This document shows, piece after piece, positions 11,569 to 23,320 of a stretch of DNA of 64,000 bases; the stretch's first letter is position 1, and the number at the start of each line of letters is the position of its first letter. The notes beneath the pieces were generated by a model. The model was not told the DNA's origin. It made no database searches and saw nothing but the letters and a program-made list of their open reading frames with translations. This DNA comes from Hirundichthys speculiger. Its lineage: Eukaryota > Chordata > Actinopteri > Beloniformes > Exocoetidae. Position numbers and translations under genes: made by a program. Location of the stretch: contig JAGFBZ010000169.1 in assembly GCA_018398805.1 (NCBI GenBank), positions 1-64,000 on the forward strand, given 5' to 3'.

Positions 11569-11599
11569 ACATTCACATAGAAAAGACTGCGTCATCAAA

Positions 11600-11767
11600 G
11601 AAATGAGGAAGTACCCACATCTGTACGATTCTGGTTCTCCACACTACAAAGACAGCACATATTCTAGTAATTCATGGAGGGAGATAGCGATGAATGTGGG
11701 TCTGGATACGACCGAGACGGTGAGGAAGTGGAAAAACGCAAGAAATAAGTTTAGTAAGTTTAGCTAG
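11600..11767 (+). pseudogene. MADF-domain fragment
   Basis: The frame starts about RKYPHLYDSG and passes SSNSWREIAMNVG to ETVRKWKNAR. This is the middle and end of a MADF DNA-binding domain. It is cut from its N-terminus by the hAT insertion and ends at a stop after KFS. The second copy at 24457-24690 is on the minus strand. Confidence 0.6.
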
Positions 11768-11984
11768 TTCCTGATTGTCGCTCTCGCGTTGTGGCGTGGA
11801 ATAACATAGCGGAGACCGCGCGAGTATAAATCAAAAGTGACGGCGGCATCTCTGCGACAAGCTGACGACGACACATTGCAACGAGAGAATACACGGCCTT
11901 TAAACCAACCAGGGTTCACATTAGCATTAGCATTAGCATTGAAGGAACAGTCCATGTAAAACTGTAATTTCACTTTCAGCTTCT

Positions 11985-13012
11985 CTCTACAGCAGCCATT
12001 CCCAAACTACAGAATATCAAGGACCAATTTGAAATGTGAAAAATCTCCTCAGCCCACCAGAACCTTTAATCACAACTGTGATCAACATACAGGACCAGGA
12101 ACCATGATCCGATATTAATGTGAGGGGTCAACAAATAAGGTGACACTTGTTATATTAAGTTAAGATGACAGTAGAATAACAATTAACTGGTAGGCTTGGG
12201 CGGTATTATGGTAATACCGTATACTTCCGGTATTTAAATATAGCGGCGGTATCAGTTTCAATACCATCATAAAATAATGCAATGAATGATTTCTGTGGTT
12301 TAAAGTTTAGTTTAGTTTCTCTCCTGTATCGCTGTGTGTTCTGCTTTATTTTACCGTTTATTCGTGTTCGCTCGCAGCTGATCTCGGTTTGACTCGTCCT
12401 GTTAAGGTACTGACGATGAAAACAACACTTCCTGAGTTTGCTGCTTCAAAATAAAAGCTTCTAATGAAAATAATAATGTTGGACTTTTATGTTGAAGAAT
12501 TTATAGGAAGTGAAACGTCCGGCATCAGACACTTTACTATAAAGCGCGTTTCAGCAAACACACACCTCGGCAGCATTTCGTTGGCAGGAACAGTTAAAAC
12601 TACAGCGAAAAGCAAAATTACACAGATAAATAACAACTGTAGTTGAACCAACTTTATATTGAAGCACTGAACTGCTGTTTCGAGGTAAACTCGCCTTTTT
12701 TTTCAGGCGTTAAGCCCCGCGGCGGCGCACATAATGGGGACAGCTGTTTTGACGCGCGGCGTCCGCCGGCGGTGTGTGTTCGCCTTAATAGTCGCGGGAA
12801 TACCGTACACCCCGGTAAAATGTGAGGGAAGTTTGACGGTATCAAAATTTGGATACCGCCCAAGCCTATTAACTGGTTTGTTTTATTACTTCTTAATGTT
12901 TTTTTAATAATGTCATGAATATTTTACAGTAATTAAAAACATATTTAAAAACTGGAGCTCATTTTTTCTTGCACGGCCCGGTATCGGTCCGTGGCCCGGG
13001 AGTTGGGACCAC
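11985..13012. mobile_element. hAT MITE with CAGTGGTCCC-type ends, hosting another hAT
   Basis: The right end, cccgggagttgggaccactg, is the inverse of a common teleost end CAGTGGTCCC; the left end, cagccattcccaaac, is diverged. It hosts the element at 12191-12868. No clear target duplication is seen. Confidence 0.5.
12191..12868. mobile_element. hAT MITE (ends TAGGCTTGGGCGGTAT)
   Basis: The ends TAGGCTTGGGCGGTAT and ATACCGCCCAAGCCTA are inverse. An exact 8-bp duplication, TTAACTGG, flanks it (12183-12190 and 12869-12876). It is 678 bp, without transposase. Confidence 0.92.
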
Positions 13013-14063
13013 TGATGATTAGACAGGTCTCTGTTGTTTTCAGGATAGAAGTCCTAGCTCTCGGGCGAGTCGCTGTAGTCGCTGCTAAATGCGCATCAGC
13101 TTCCTGTGTTATGTTCAAAGGTTTGCGGCGTCCAGACGAGGCCTCGGAGGTCACAGCCGGGACTCGCCTCTACTCACGCTCTTCAGACGTAGCGGCGTTT
13201 CAGTTGAGCCGCCGCTCTGCTGGCGCTGCTGGGAAAGCTGTCAGACGTTCCAGAGGCCAGAGACGTGGGTCAGGAAACACAGTTGGGAGGAACCGGCTTC
13301 CCGCCTGTTCAGGCGACTGAACGTCTTTGCTAGCGGATCATGGATCAGTAGCGGCGAAGGTTCTGGAAGCGCTCGCTGCAGGTTAGCGCGTCGTTTCAGG
13401 GTGCCTCGGTTACATCCAGGCACTTTTATATTCGCATACGATTATGAAGATGTTTTCTTGACCCGAAACACCTGAAAAAAATATGTTTCTAATAAAAAAT
13501 GGGACAACTGGACGGACTGACGGACTGTAGAGCAGCTAAAGCAGAACAAAGGCTGTTTCGTTGTTCTTGTGTTGTTTTTTTTTTTTTTAAAGAAAATTCT
13601 TTATCTTTTAATGTCGAGGGGAGGAAAAAAACACTGCTCCATATGTTTTAACCTGCTTTTATTGTGAGTATTTTAACATCCTGCAGCGTTGGCTGGTCTG
13701 TGAACACAGCTGGAGGGGTCAGGAGGTGCTGTGATGGCGGCCGGTAACCTGCTGGGGGGGGGGGGGTCGGGGGTGGGGGGGGGGGTGCCCAGACTGGAGC
13801 CAGCTGGAGGACATCTATGCAGACAGAACAATAAAAAAAAAAAAAAAAAGAGGAAAATGCCTCTGCTCCTTGTTGCCAGCTGGTCGTTGTTATTTTGCCC
13901 CACTTCTTCCCTAAGAATAGATCATAGTTCTCATTTATTCCACAAGCCTTTTGAATAAATAATGAACAATGTACTCATTTACCTGGTGGCGAGCTGCTCC
14001 ATCCAGCGTCGATCTATTGTTTCTTGTGGAATTTATTCATTGATTTGAATGAATTGTTTATAG
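13013..14063. other. unassigned DNA with homopolymer runs
   Basis: G-rich runs (13755-13786), a long A run (13831-13848) and T runs (13574-13588) are seen. No gene is supported; the overlapping open frames at 12991-13475 have no recognisable family. Confidence 0.4.
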
Positions 14064-16329
14064 TAGGGATGCACGATAACTGTTTTTTCAAACTGATACC
14101 AATAACACATATACACACATACACCTACATACCCACATACACACATATACCTAAGATCATTACATCAATACTATCAACAAAACCAAAAATAGTTTTGACT
14201 TTTTAAATGAACAGATATTTATTCTTTTTTCCAATGAAAAACTATCGTCAAGCCTCTCAAACATTTTCATAAAGCTATCAAAACAAACCTATATGATATC
14301 TCAAATTAACTTAAATAAGGTTCATTACTGACTGATATAAAAATAAAGGCTCCTTGAACTGATGGAAATACATGCATCAGAATTACTAACTGAATAAATT
14401 AATTCCTCAATGACAATAAAAAATAATGCACAGGTCATAATGTACTGACACAAGTTAGACTTGTCTGTGTAAATAAACTGAAAAAGTGCACTCCATAGTA
14501 ACAAAAAAATATGTTTAAACGATTTTGGCTTGTGGTTCCGTTAAAATAAATATCTTTAATTAAAGTAAATGAGGTTTAGTAGTTTTGGGGGTTTTATTTA
14601 ATCTCATGTAAGCTTTAGATGAGAGGAATGAGGGAGAGGAGAGAGGAGGAATTGACTTGCTGCTGGCTCGCCCGTGTTAGCGCATGTTAGCTCATGCCAT
14701 AGACATATATAGAGATAGACGCCGCATCGAACGCTACTCCCTACTGGCGCTGACCAGATTTGGGGCCGCCATCTTGGACCGGTCACCCGCTCCGCTCAGT
14801 GTTATTTGTTTGGCAGATGTGCCGTCAATGTATTTAATCATACCTCACAAAACGAACTGATTTTCATATATATATTTATATGATATAATATAATTATAAA
14901 TATAATTATATTGCATATAGCAATATAATTATATTTCTACAACGGCAATTCTTGTGTCAGTTGTAATCTAAGTCAGTGTTATGGAATATGACTTATCAAG
15001 TCTCAGTTCATAGCCCGGTGAACAATAAACATACTGTAGCATTGTTAACTGCCATTAGCTTAGTGTCGTTTCATTAACGTTATGGTAACAAAGGATCTTT
15101 GCTCCTTCTCAACTCTGGTAATATTCAATGAACAAAATACAACCATATTATAGTAACCCACTGAGCAATAGACGTCTCGTTTAAGTTTCACACACGAAAT
15201 TCGCCCGTCAATAATCGGTCTATATTAACGCAAATCTATACGGTACAATTTAATCCATTAATAATTAAATACAAAATAAAACAATAGTAAATTGTATAAA
15301 TGGTGGCCAAATGCTGGATTAAAACATTTTTTAACAGTCATTGATCAATGTACAATGTAGTTTAGATTTAGAAACGGCTAGTCTAAAACTTTCATTTAGA
15401 CCAGTGGTAGACCGATTTTAGCCCAGACGTCTAGGGACCGTTAGACGTTTATTAGACATTTATTAGACGTCTTTTAGACCGAAAAATATGTTACATCTTA
15501 CTTGTGAAAAGTAATCCCCTGAGCCCTGCTTCTGATGGTCCGCCGATTGGAGAAGGAATATCCCACACGATGTTCAGGCTTGTTCTCTCACTTGTGCTGC
15601 GACTCGACGTACGGTAATACTACTACGGTTATAATCCCAGAGAATGACCGGTCCAAGATGGCCGCCGCATTTCTCCTTCCAAACAGCCAATGCGGCGTCT
15701 ATCTCTATATATGTCTATGGCTCATGTTAGCTAAGGTTAGCGCAATTTCATAACTCCATGGAAGCGATGGTTGTGTTTCAGGTGGCTGATCAGGTTTGAC
15801 GTATTAAAGTTTGTGCTATTTTTCCCTCCTTCGCTTGGAGCATTTGTCACAAATAACCAGCGAACTATCTTCCTCTGAAACTTTAACGAAGTTCTACACC
15901 ATCGCCGCCATGTTTGTTTGTTTATCAGCGCACTGTTCCGCAATGCTGCATTCAAGGTGTAAAGTAAATCCCTACATTCCCTCGTTTGCTAGTCGTTCTT
16001 TCAGCCTTTTCTATTTTTTTTTAAGTGTAACATGTGGGAAAATACTGCGAATATCAATTCAAGTCAGCAACTACCAAAATTATGACCGAGTTAACGAGTT
16101 GTTTTCTGGCAAGAGGGGATATTCTTGATTTTCCTGATTGAGTAATCGTTTTTCTGATTATGCCGATGTCACTTGAACATAACATTCACTGCCGGTCATT
16201 CAAGACTCAGAGGGAGCGAGGCACTGCTGTGTTGACAAAAATATAAATGTTATCAGGGCTATTTGTCATAATATCAGAGTTATCTGGATGACATCATAAT
16301 TATCGGCCCGATAGTTACGTGCACCCCTA
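14064..16329 (-). mobile_element. hAT family 'GATGCACG' copy A, interrupted
   Basis: The ends TAGGGATGCACG and CGTGCACCCCTA are flanked by an exact 8-bp duplication GTTTATAG (14056-14063 and 16330-16337). The minus strand at about 15760-15955 encodes a BED-finger remnant (NFNTSNLISHLKHNH) with its cysteines lost. The interior is split by another DNA element (14697-15720). Without it, copy A is about 1.24 kb. Confidence 0.92.
14697..15720. mobile_element. DNA element with CCATAGACATATATAG ends inside hAT copy A
   Basis: The terminal inverted repeat of over 28 bp begins CCATAGACATATATAGAG and is followed on both sides by gccgccatcttgg-type sequence. The target duplication is CTCATG (14691-14696 and 15721-15726) or 7 of 8 bases if the ends are trimmed by one. 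It is AT-rich inside with no transposase. Confidence 0.85.
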
Positions 16330-16659
16330 GTTTATAGTGCTGCGTCCTGGAGATGTTGACGTCTTTTTGTTTTTTAGGACCACAAAGTGATGATGCTGGA
16401 AACTAATACAGCCTATTGCGTCGTCGGTTTAAAAAAAAAAAAAAAGTTGAAAGCAGAAGTTAGGGAAATACTCAGAGCTGAGATGCTCCACTGGTGAGAC
16501 AGATTACCCAGTATGTTTTTACCACCAGGAAACCTCCCAGTCAAAGCACCAGTTCCATCACGCCTGAAACTGGACAAACTGGAGGAGTGAATAAAGTTGC
16601 GTCACCGCGTTGGTTTCACTGGAACAAAAGTGTTTTTTTTTTTTTTTTTTTTGTTCCTG
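16330..16659. other. unassigned DNA
   Basis: Nothing is recognised except an A run (16431-16445) and a T run (16632-16651). Confidence 0.4.
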
Positions 16660-17226
16660 AGTGAGTCAAGTAGAAACTTGCTCTCCTGCTGCAGCAGCAG
16701 CGGCTGCACCAGTTGCATCATGTAACTGGTGCCAGTCGTCCTCCAGAGCAAAGAGCGCGCGGAAACCCCTCGGACGCGGCGCTCTCCGCGTGCACAACGG
16801 GGCCCCGCGGCGGTCTGTTGCGGGTTCCTGCGTGTTTTTCACGCACACGTGATGACGGTCAGAGTCGCTGCTCCGGGACCGGGGAGACCGGGGCCCGGTC
16901 CGCCGGAGGTGTGCACGTGCCTGTGTGCACATGTTGCGCGCAGCGTGTTGACGTGGAAGAACTGTGCACGGTTGGATTCCTCAGTTTTCCTCGACTGATT
17001 CTGCAGATTGAAAAAAAAAATAAATACAAAGATAAAAATTAAATTTAAACCATGGGTATTTAACGACAACCGGCACCGGCGGACGCTGTAACGACTCTTT
17101 GCGCGGCTTTAAAAACGACAAACGCTGCCAGCGGAGCGGATGTGCGCGCTCAACATCTGCGCGCTCAACATCTGCGCGGATGTAGGCCACAGTGAGGATG
17201 TGGGGGAAGGAGGGAAGGAAAGAAGG
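16660..17226 (+). promoter_or_regulatory. CpG-rich unique stretch, candidate promoter and first exon
   Basis: The stretch is rich in CpG and GC (ccccgcggcgg, gcgcgcggaa, cgcgcagcgtg) in an otherwise AT-rich, transposon-filled region, and it resembles none of the repeats in the window. A tandem pair (gcgcgctcaacatctgcgcg) lies near 17143-17180, and AAAGAAG/gtgagc at 17225-17226 looks like a splice donor. It could be an upstream promoter and non-coding exon of st6gal2 about 21 kb away, or of another gene. No direct evidence of transcription is seen. Confidence 0.25.
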
Positions 17227-17705
17227 TGAGCAGTGGAAGTGAAGGGAGAGGAAGCCTCTCATTACGTCATCACGCAGAGGCAGCGGCTGGATCAGCTGGA
17301 GGTTTAAAACCTGGAATTTTAAGCCTTTTTCCTTTGAAGTGAAAGGAACTAACTCTTCCTTTCATTAGACAAAACAAACCTCGACAGGTTAAAGAGTAAA
17401 AACTCTCAGCTTTGGCAGCTTGTCTTTACTTGCTCGTTTATGTGAGCTCTTTATTTTCAGCCTATTGGCTGTTTTTAACAGCTACACTTTGTGGTTTGAA
17501 GATGTGATGAAGGACAGTGGACCTTCTGGATGGCTCAGTATATTTTACACAGGGGGGGGGGGGGGGGGGGGGTGCGGTGAAGGGGGTGAAGGGGGGTGGA
17601 CGAGTAGCCAAAGAGTTCACAAAGAGAAAAAAGAGAAGGAGAGAGAGAAGAGAGGAAGAGAAGGAGAGAGAAGCTGTTCATTTAGCCGTCGTTGTTGGTT
17701 CCTGT
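17227..17705. other. unassigned DNA with G run and GA-rich stretch
   Basis: A G run at 17552-17572 is followed by a purine stretch to about 17670. No gene is supported. Confidence 0.4.
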
Positions 17706-17986
17706 AGTTCTGGGCGGTACGACCAAACATTTATATCACGGTATTTTTTTTTTTTTTTGAAGGCACAACTGGGTGTTAACCACATTTTCTAATAATTTAG
17801 AGGAATTGCTGCAGTAAATTGTTTTTTTTACTGTCAGGAGGATATGTGCTAATAGGTTTACATAATTTTTGCCAATATTTTGGTCGTTTCGTTAGCCAAC
17901 ACTACGTGCTAGTAAGAAGCAAGTTGCTAACGCTATGTGCTAATAACATAGGCAACTTGCCCGTAGATAATATCTTGCTGAAAATT

Positions 17987-18730
17987 GTTTACAGGAGAAG
18001 TTTCAATTCCTCTTTAATTCAGAATTAAAGTTAAATCTAAATAAAAGTTACCATGTAAACCATGTAAAATTCCGAATGAAAATGTCAATTCCGAATTAAA
18101 CTTAATTCCGAAGTAAGTGGCTGGTTTATTCCCATTTTAATTCCGAATTAAATAATTCCGCGGTCATGTTTACACTCATTCCTGTTTAAATTAATTCCCG
18201 TCTTTCTGCGTATGCTAGTTCTCTTGCCCGTCTGTCGCCATGACGCTTATATTCCGCGCTGGACTTGTTTTCAAAACAAAGTTTCAAGATGGCAGCACGC
18301 AGTAAACGGTGATCAAGAGCAGAGACGATTTATTTAATAAATAGCTTGGAGGAACTGGAAATAATTAAAAGAACAGATGGCAGGAAACATAAAAATTGTG
18401 AGCTTTTCAAAGCGGCCAGGTTAAATGAAGGAGGTTTCGCAGATAGAGACGCCACCCAGGTCAAAAATAAGTGGAATGTTGTTGCTAACCGAGTTGTTGC
18501 TAAGTTTGTTTTCTTCCGGTAGATGTAAATACGTAAAGACGTCCGTCCCCCCCCATCCAATCAGAACCCTTCCCAACCCCCAGACCTTAAGCAGAATTAG
18601 ATAAAGCCGAACAAACGTGTTTTCCATGTAAACCTCAATTCAGAATTACTATTTCCATGTAAACTCGAAGGAAAATAGTTTAATCGTTGTTGCGTAATTC
18701 CGAATTAAAAAACATCATGTAACCGTGGCC
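17987..18730 (+). mobile_element. Harbinger-like element with Myb remnant, copy 2
   Basis: This is the reverse orientation of copy 1. The plus strand around 18300-18470 encodes the same Myb/SANT-like segment, with a stop where copy 1 has tryptophan after AARSKR. The left terminal repeat is eroded (gtttacaggagaag). Confidence 0.65.
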
Positions 18731-19262
18731 ATTGAGGTAAGTGAATTCAATAAGTTAATAGCTGCTGATGTCATGTCATGTGGCAGGAGTATAAATATTA
18801 GTGCTGGGCCGTTAACGACGCTGTTACCGATGGCCGGTAACGGCGTTACCGACGGTTGTTAAAGGCCCAGCACTAATAAATATGTGCTAATAGGTTTACA
18901 TCATTTTTGCCAATATTTTGGTCTTTTCGTTAGCCAACCCTACGTGCTAGTAAGAAGCAAGTTGCTAACGCTATGTGTTAATAACATAGGCAACTTGCCC
19001 GTAGATAATATCTTGCTGAAAATTGTTCTGCAGGAGTGTCAATACAAGGTTAGCATCTTAACTTCCTCTAACGAGGCCGTTTTCCTCCTGCATGATACAT
19101 TTTGAATATCAAGTGCTTCGTCTTTTTATGAAAACTACATAATCAAATCATACAAGATCAGTAACTTGAAGTTGAGCATTAAGTCATCAGCTCATGAGGA
19201 TTCTCTCAACATAGTTCAAAGTGAAAAAGTGAATTTTGCAAGACATTGTTTATTTTTTGAGC

Positions 19263-20098
19263 TGTATTCTAGTTCTGGGCGGTATGACCAAAAATTTATA
19301 TCACGGTATTTTTCAAAATTATATCGGTTTCACTGTATTTTTTTTGAAGGCACAACTGGGTGTTAACCACATTTTCTAATCTTTAGAGGAATTGCTGCAG
19401 TAAATTATCTTAGAATGACCTATTTTACTGTCAGGAGGAGTGAATATTGTAGAAAAACATTCATATCTACACTAGTATTAATACAGGTTTGCATGGCCTC
19501 ACAAAATGATACTATTTACAAAGAGGTGGCACTCGTTATTCTAATTAAGTGAAGGAATCAGAATGATGATAGTTGCAGTTAAAATACGGAACCCTTTTAT
19601 TTTTCACATTTTGCAAACAACTTGAAAAAACATATTTTGTAAAAAAAATCAACAACTACACAATGTAAACAACGTTCTAAAGTTGTAGCCAGCCTGGTGT
19701 AGCCTCCCACGGCTACAACTTTAGCTCGGCAACATTAGCAGATTATTGTAGTTTGTTGGACGTCGTCTTTTTTAAATCCACGGCTCCTGGTTCAGGAAGA
19801 AGTTCCTCAGTCTCATGTTGCCGTTCTGGAGCTTCCACTTCGGGACTTTCTCTGTTAGCATCCATCACCGTTTAACCAGAAACTAGTAGCGTGTTGCGCC
19901 TCCAGTGCAACTGCTAAACAGTCCCCTGTCAAACAATGTTCTGCTGCACTTACGTTCCGCCGCGCGGCGTTCCCAACGTTGTGTACGCTACAGTACAAAC
20001 TCACCGGTATTACGGTATATGAAAAATTCATATAAGAAGAAAAATAAACACCGGTATTCGGTATGAACCGGTATGAACCGGTATACCGCCCAGCACTA
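19263..20098. mobile_element. hAT MITE (ends TAGT-CTGGGCGG), copy 2 reversed
   Basis: It begins TAGTTCTGGGCGG and ends CCGCCCAGCACTA. It is highly similar in reverse to 6576-7382, with a small duplication of the 'accggtatgaaccgg' tip at 20061-20085. Confidence 0.85.
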
Positions 20099-20627
20099 GG
20101 TTCCCGTTTAAGACACTTCTGCTGTTTCTGTTCTTGTTTGCAGAGGATTGTTCTTTCTCACCTGATTTTTGCACCTGATCTTGTAGAGACTTGGACTTGG
20201 TCAAAAAAAAAAAAAAAAAACCTGGCTAATTTCAGCGTGTATGAGCTGTCTACGGTGGAACGAACCACGTGTCCTCGCTGTGGGATCCAGTCGTGATTTC
20301 CTTCAGCGCGTACAAAGAAACTCGGCGTCCTGTTAGAACGATAATTTATTCAAACCCTTGAAGCTCGCTCGTCTGAGGGAACCGCGGCTCTGAAATGCAG
20401 ATTAGTTTTTCACCAGTGGTTACTTCACAGTCCCCTTTAATGTGAGATCCTTTCAGGCTAATGTGTGTTTCAGCGCCACACTGCTCTGAACTGGGGCCAC
20501 GCCCACTCGGCGCTGGTTTTGGACTGGAATCTGCTTGAAAGAAGAAATGCAAAGGTTTTAACTGATTTCCTTTCATCTGGTGGCAACTGAACGCGTCTTC
20601 CTGAGGTGACGTTTCTACCAAAGCAAC
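20099..20627. other. unassigned DNA
   Basis: No supported gene is seen; there is an A run at 20203-20220. Confidence 0.4.
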
Positions 20628-21415
20628 TAGGGGTGGTCGATAACTACCGGGCCAATAACTATCGGGTCAATAACAGGAAATTATGATATATATATAATTT
20701 GTCAACACAGCAGTGTCTCGCTCCCTCTGAGCCTTGAATGACCGGCAGTGAATGTTATGTTCAAGTGACGTCGGCATAATCAGAAAAACGATTTCTCAAT
20801 CAGGAAAATCAAGAATACCCCCTCATGCCAGAAAACAACTCGTTAACTCCGTCATAATTTTAGTAGTTGCTGACTTGAATTGATATTCACAGTATTTTCC
20901 CTCATGTTACACATAAAAAAAACAGAAAAAATAGAAAAGGCTGAAAGAACGACTAGCAAACGAGGGAATGTTGGAATTTACGTTACACCTTGAATGCAGC
21001 CTGCAGCACAGCGCTGATCACAACAAACATGGCGGCGTGGAACTTGGTTAAAGTTTCAGAAGAAGATAGTTTGGTGGTTATTTGTGACGAATCCTCCGAG
21101 TGAATTCTACGAGGAGGGAAGCACAAGCTTTAATACGTAAAACCTGATCAGCCACCTACAACATAACAATCGCTTCCATGGAGGTTTTGAAATCACGCTA
21201 ACGCTAACGGAAGCTAATGCTAACAGTGCGTAAGCCAGCAGCAGTCTCCCTCTCCCTCATCTCTCTCATCTTTTCCATGAGAGAGAGAGTTCCATGAGAT
21301 AAAAAAAAAACAAAAAACTACTGAACCTCATTTACTTTAATTAAATGTATTAATTTAAATGGAACCACAAGTCAAAATCCTTTTAAATGTTAGTCTTTTT
21401 CAGTTAGTAATTCTG
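20628..21415 (+). mobile_element. hAT family 'GATGCACG' copy B1, truncated
   Basis: It starts TAGGGGTGGTCGATAACTA in inverse orientation to copy A and breaks off after 'agttagtaattctg', where complete copies continue into gatgcatgtatttcc. A BED-finger remnant lies on the plus strand (about 21030-21190), degenerate. Confidence 0.75.
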
Positions 21416-22471
21416 TTTCACAGGGCTGGACGATGCTCCACGCAGACTGTTTGGGGTTCGACGGGGGGGGGGATGCGGCTCGGATGTAACTCCTTTCATT
21501 TCTGGACCTGCGGTGCGATCCGGCCGCCTTAAACCCAAAAACGACTCTGCTGGAGCTGGAGTTCATAAATAACTCTGGTTCCCAGTTGTGAAGGTGCAAA
21601 CGCCCACTCAGCAACCGCCGGCTTCGTTCCAGCAGCCTCGCTCTCGTCGTACCTCGCTGGAAAACCAATCTTCCGTCATGATTAGGAGCGCATACTGTAT
21701 TCCCGTTTCCTCATCTTCGCTCACTGAATCAGTTAAAAGCTAAACTCGGACCGCTGGTAAATGTTTAAGGGACGCACCTTTTCTCTCTGCAGCACAGGAT
21801 TTTACGAGGAACCTTTTGGTTTGTATTTTATTGGAGGAAAACGCTCTGCTGAGGTGTGGCGAGCAGGAAAGAAATGACCGTCAGCTTCAGCCTCTTTTAT
21901 TTTACACTTTTATCCTGTGTTGCCACTCTTCAACGTGGTAATTTATCTTTTTTTTTTTTTTTTTTTTTTTTTTTCCATCGGTCTGTAACCACCCCCTGTG
22001 AATTATTATCCATTTTCTGGTTAAATCCAGCCGTGTATTAAGTCCCATTTCCTGCTAACCCGCTCAAGCCATCACTTTGTGTTTTCTGTAAATGTCATGT
22101 GGCTCCGACTCCGGCGGAGACCAACATTAGCTCATGCGGGAGATTTTCCATGGTGGCGGTTATTAAAGTATTCATAACACGGCCTCCACCGGCCGGTTGT
22201 TCTGGGAGATGTTGTGTAGCTGTGTGGCCCTCAGGATCCCCGTCTGCCTGGCAGCTGAATCGTGGCTGAAGTTCAGTACACTGAGAATATTACGGGAAGC
22301 TGCAGCAGAGCATGCTGGGAGTTGGGAGAGTATTGTTGTATGTAAAAAGCAAAAAAACCGGTTGCCATCGATATTCCTCTTTACTTCTATTGTGTTTCGC
22401 AGCGCAACTTTGGCCAGTTGTGCTTCTTGTAGGGTTGCGCTGTTTTATCATCATCGGAGTATCAGTATCAG
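21416..22471. other. unassigned DNA
   Basis: A T run lies at 21950-21974. Near 22430-22471 the text 'cggagtatcagtatcag' is the left half of another MITE that hosts copy B2. No gene is supported. Confidence 0.4.
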
Positions 22472-22625
22472 TAGCGGTGCACGATAACTATCGGGCCGAT
22501 AACAGGAAATTATGACGTCATTCCAATAAGTCCGATATCACGACGAATAGCCCAGATAACATATATATTTTTATCAACACGGCAGTGCCTCGCTCCCTCT
22601 GAGCCTTAAATGACCGGCAGTGAAT

Positions 22626-23320
22626 GGCTGCGGTTACATGATGTTTTTTAATTCGGAATTAAAATTAGGAATTAAATAATTCCGAATTAAACATGGAAAT
22701 AGTAATTCCGAATTAAGGTTTACATGGAAAATACGTTAGTTTGGCTTTATCCAACTCCGCTTTAGGTCTGGGGGTTGGGAAGGGTTCTGATTGGATGGGG
22801 GAGCGGACATCTTTACATCTACCGGAAGAAAACAAACTTAGCTAACTCTGTTAGCAACAACATTTCACTTATTTTTGACCTGGGTGGCGTCTCTATCTGT
22901 GAAACCTCCTTCATTTAACCTGGCCGCTTGGAAAAGCTCACAATTTTTATGTTTCCTGCCATCTGTTCTTTTAATTATTTCCAGTTCCTCCAAGCTATTT
23001 ATTAAATAAATCGTCTCTGCTCTTGAACACCGTTTACTGCGTGCTGCCAGAATATAAGCGTCATGGCGACAGACGGTCAAGAGAACTAGCATGCGCAGAA
23101 AGACGGGAATTAATTTAAAGAGGAATGAGTGTTTAACATGACCGCGGAATTACTTAATGCGGAATTAAAATGGGAATAAACCAGCCACTTACTTCGGAAT
23201 TAAGTTAATTCGGAATTGACATTTTCATATGGAATTAAGTGTTTACATGGTTAACTTTTATTCGGCTTTAACTTTAATTCTGAATTAAAGAGCAATTAAA
23301 CTTCCCATGTAAACGCACCC
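22626..23320 (-). mobile_element. Harbinger-like element with Myb remnant, copy 3
   Basis: The same ends as 7921-8698 are present (AATGGCTGCGG and CGCACCCATT). The interrupted host reads cagtgaat / gttatgttc, and uninterrupted host copies (20750, 38285) show 'cagtgaatgttatg', so the site is confirmed. The minus strand (22865-23092) encodes the Myb-like segment with RAETIYLI and GRKHKN. Confidence 0.75.

Larger units (their letters stand above)
10470..11975 (+). mobile_element. Harbinger-type element with MADF remnant, split by a hAT
   Basis: The flanks of the hAT at 10617-11568 join to give one element. Inverted end-like words occur (tttatactcg at 10480 against cgagtataaatc at 11820). Right of the hAT the plus strand encodes a MADF (Myb/SANT-like) segment with SSNSWREIA and ETVRKWKN. 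A second copy of the same segment is inverted at 24300-24720. MADF proteins accompany PIF/Harbinger transposases. Confidence 0.55.
17706..20098. mobile_element. composite transposon block, inverted relative of 6576-8698
   Basis: In order: truncated hAT MITE (17706-17818), truncated host core (17838-17986), Harbinger-like element on the opposite strand (17987-18730), host core with hairpin (18731-19262) and a complete reverse copy of the hAT MITE (19263-20098). The order of the last three parts is the exact reverse of 6576-8698, including the GAATACAG flank on one side. On its other side the hAT abuts unrelated sequence, so the block did not arise by simple insertion. Confidence 0.75.
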
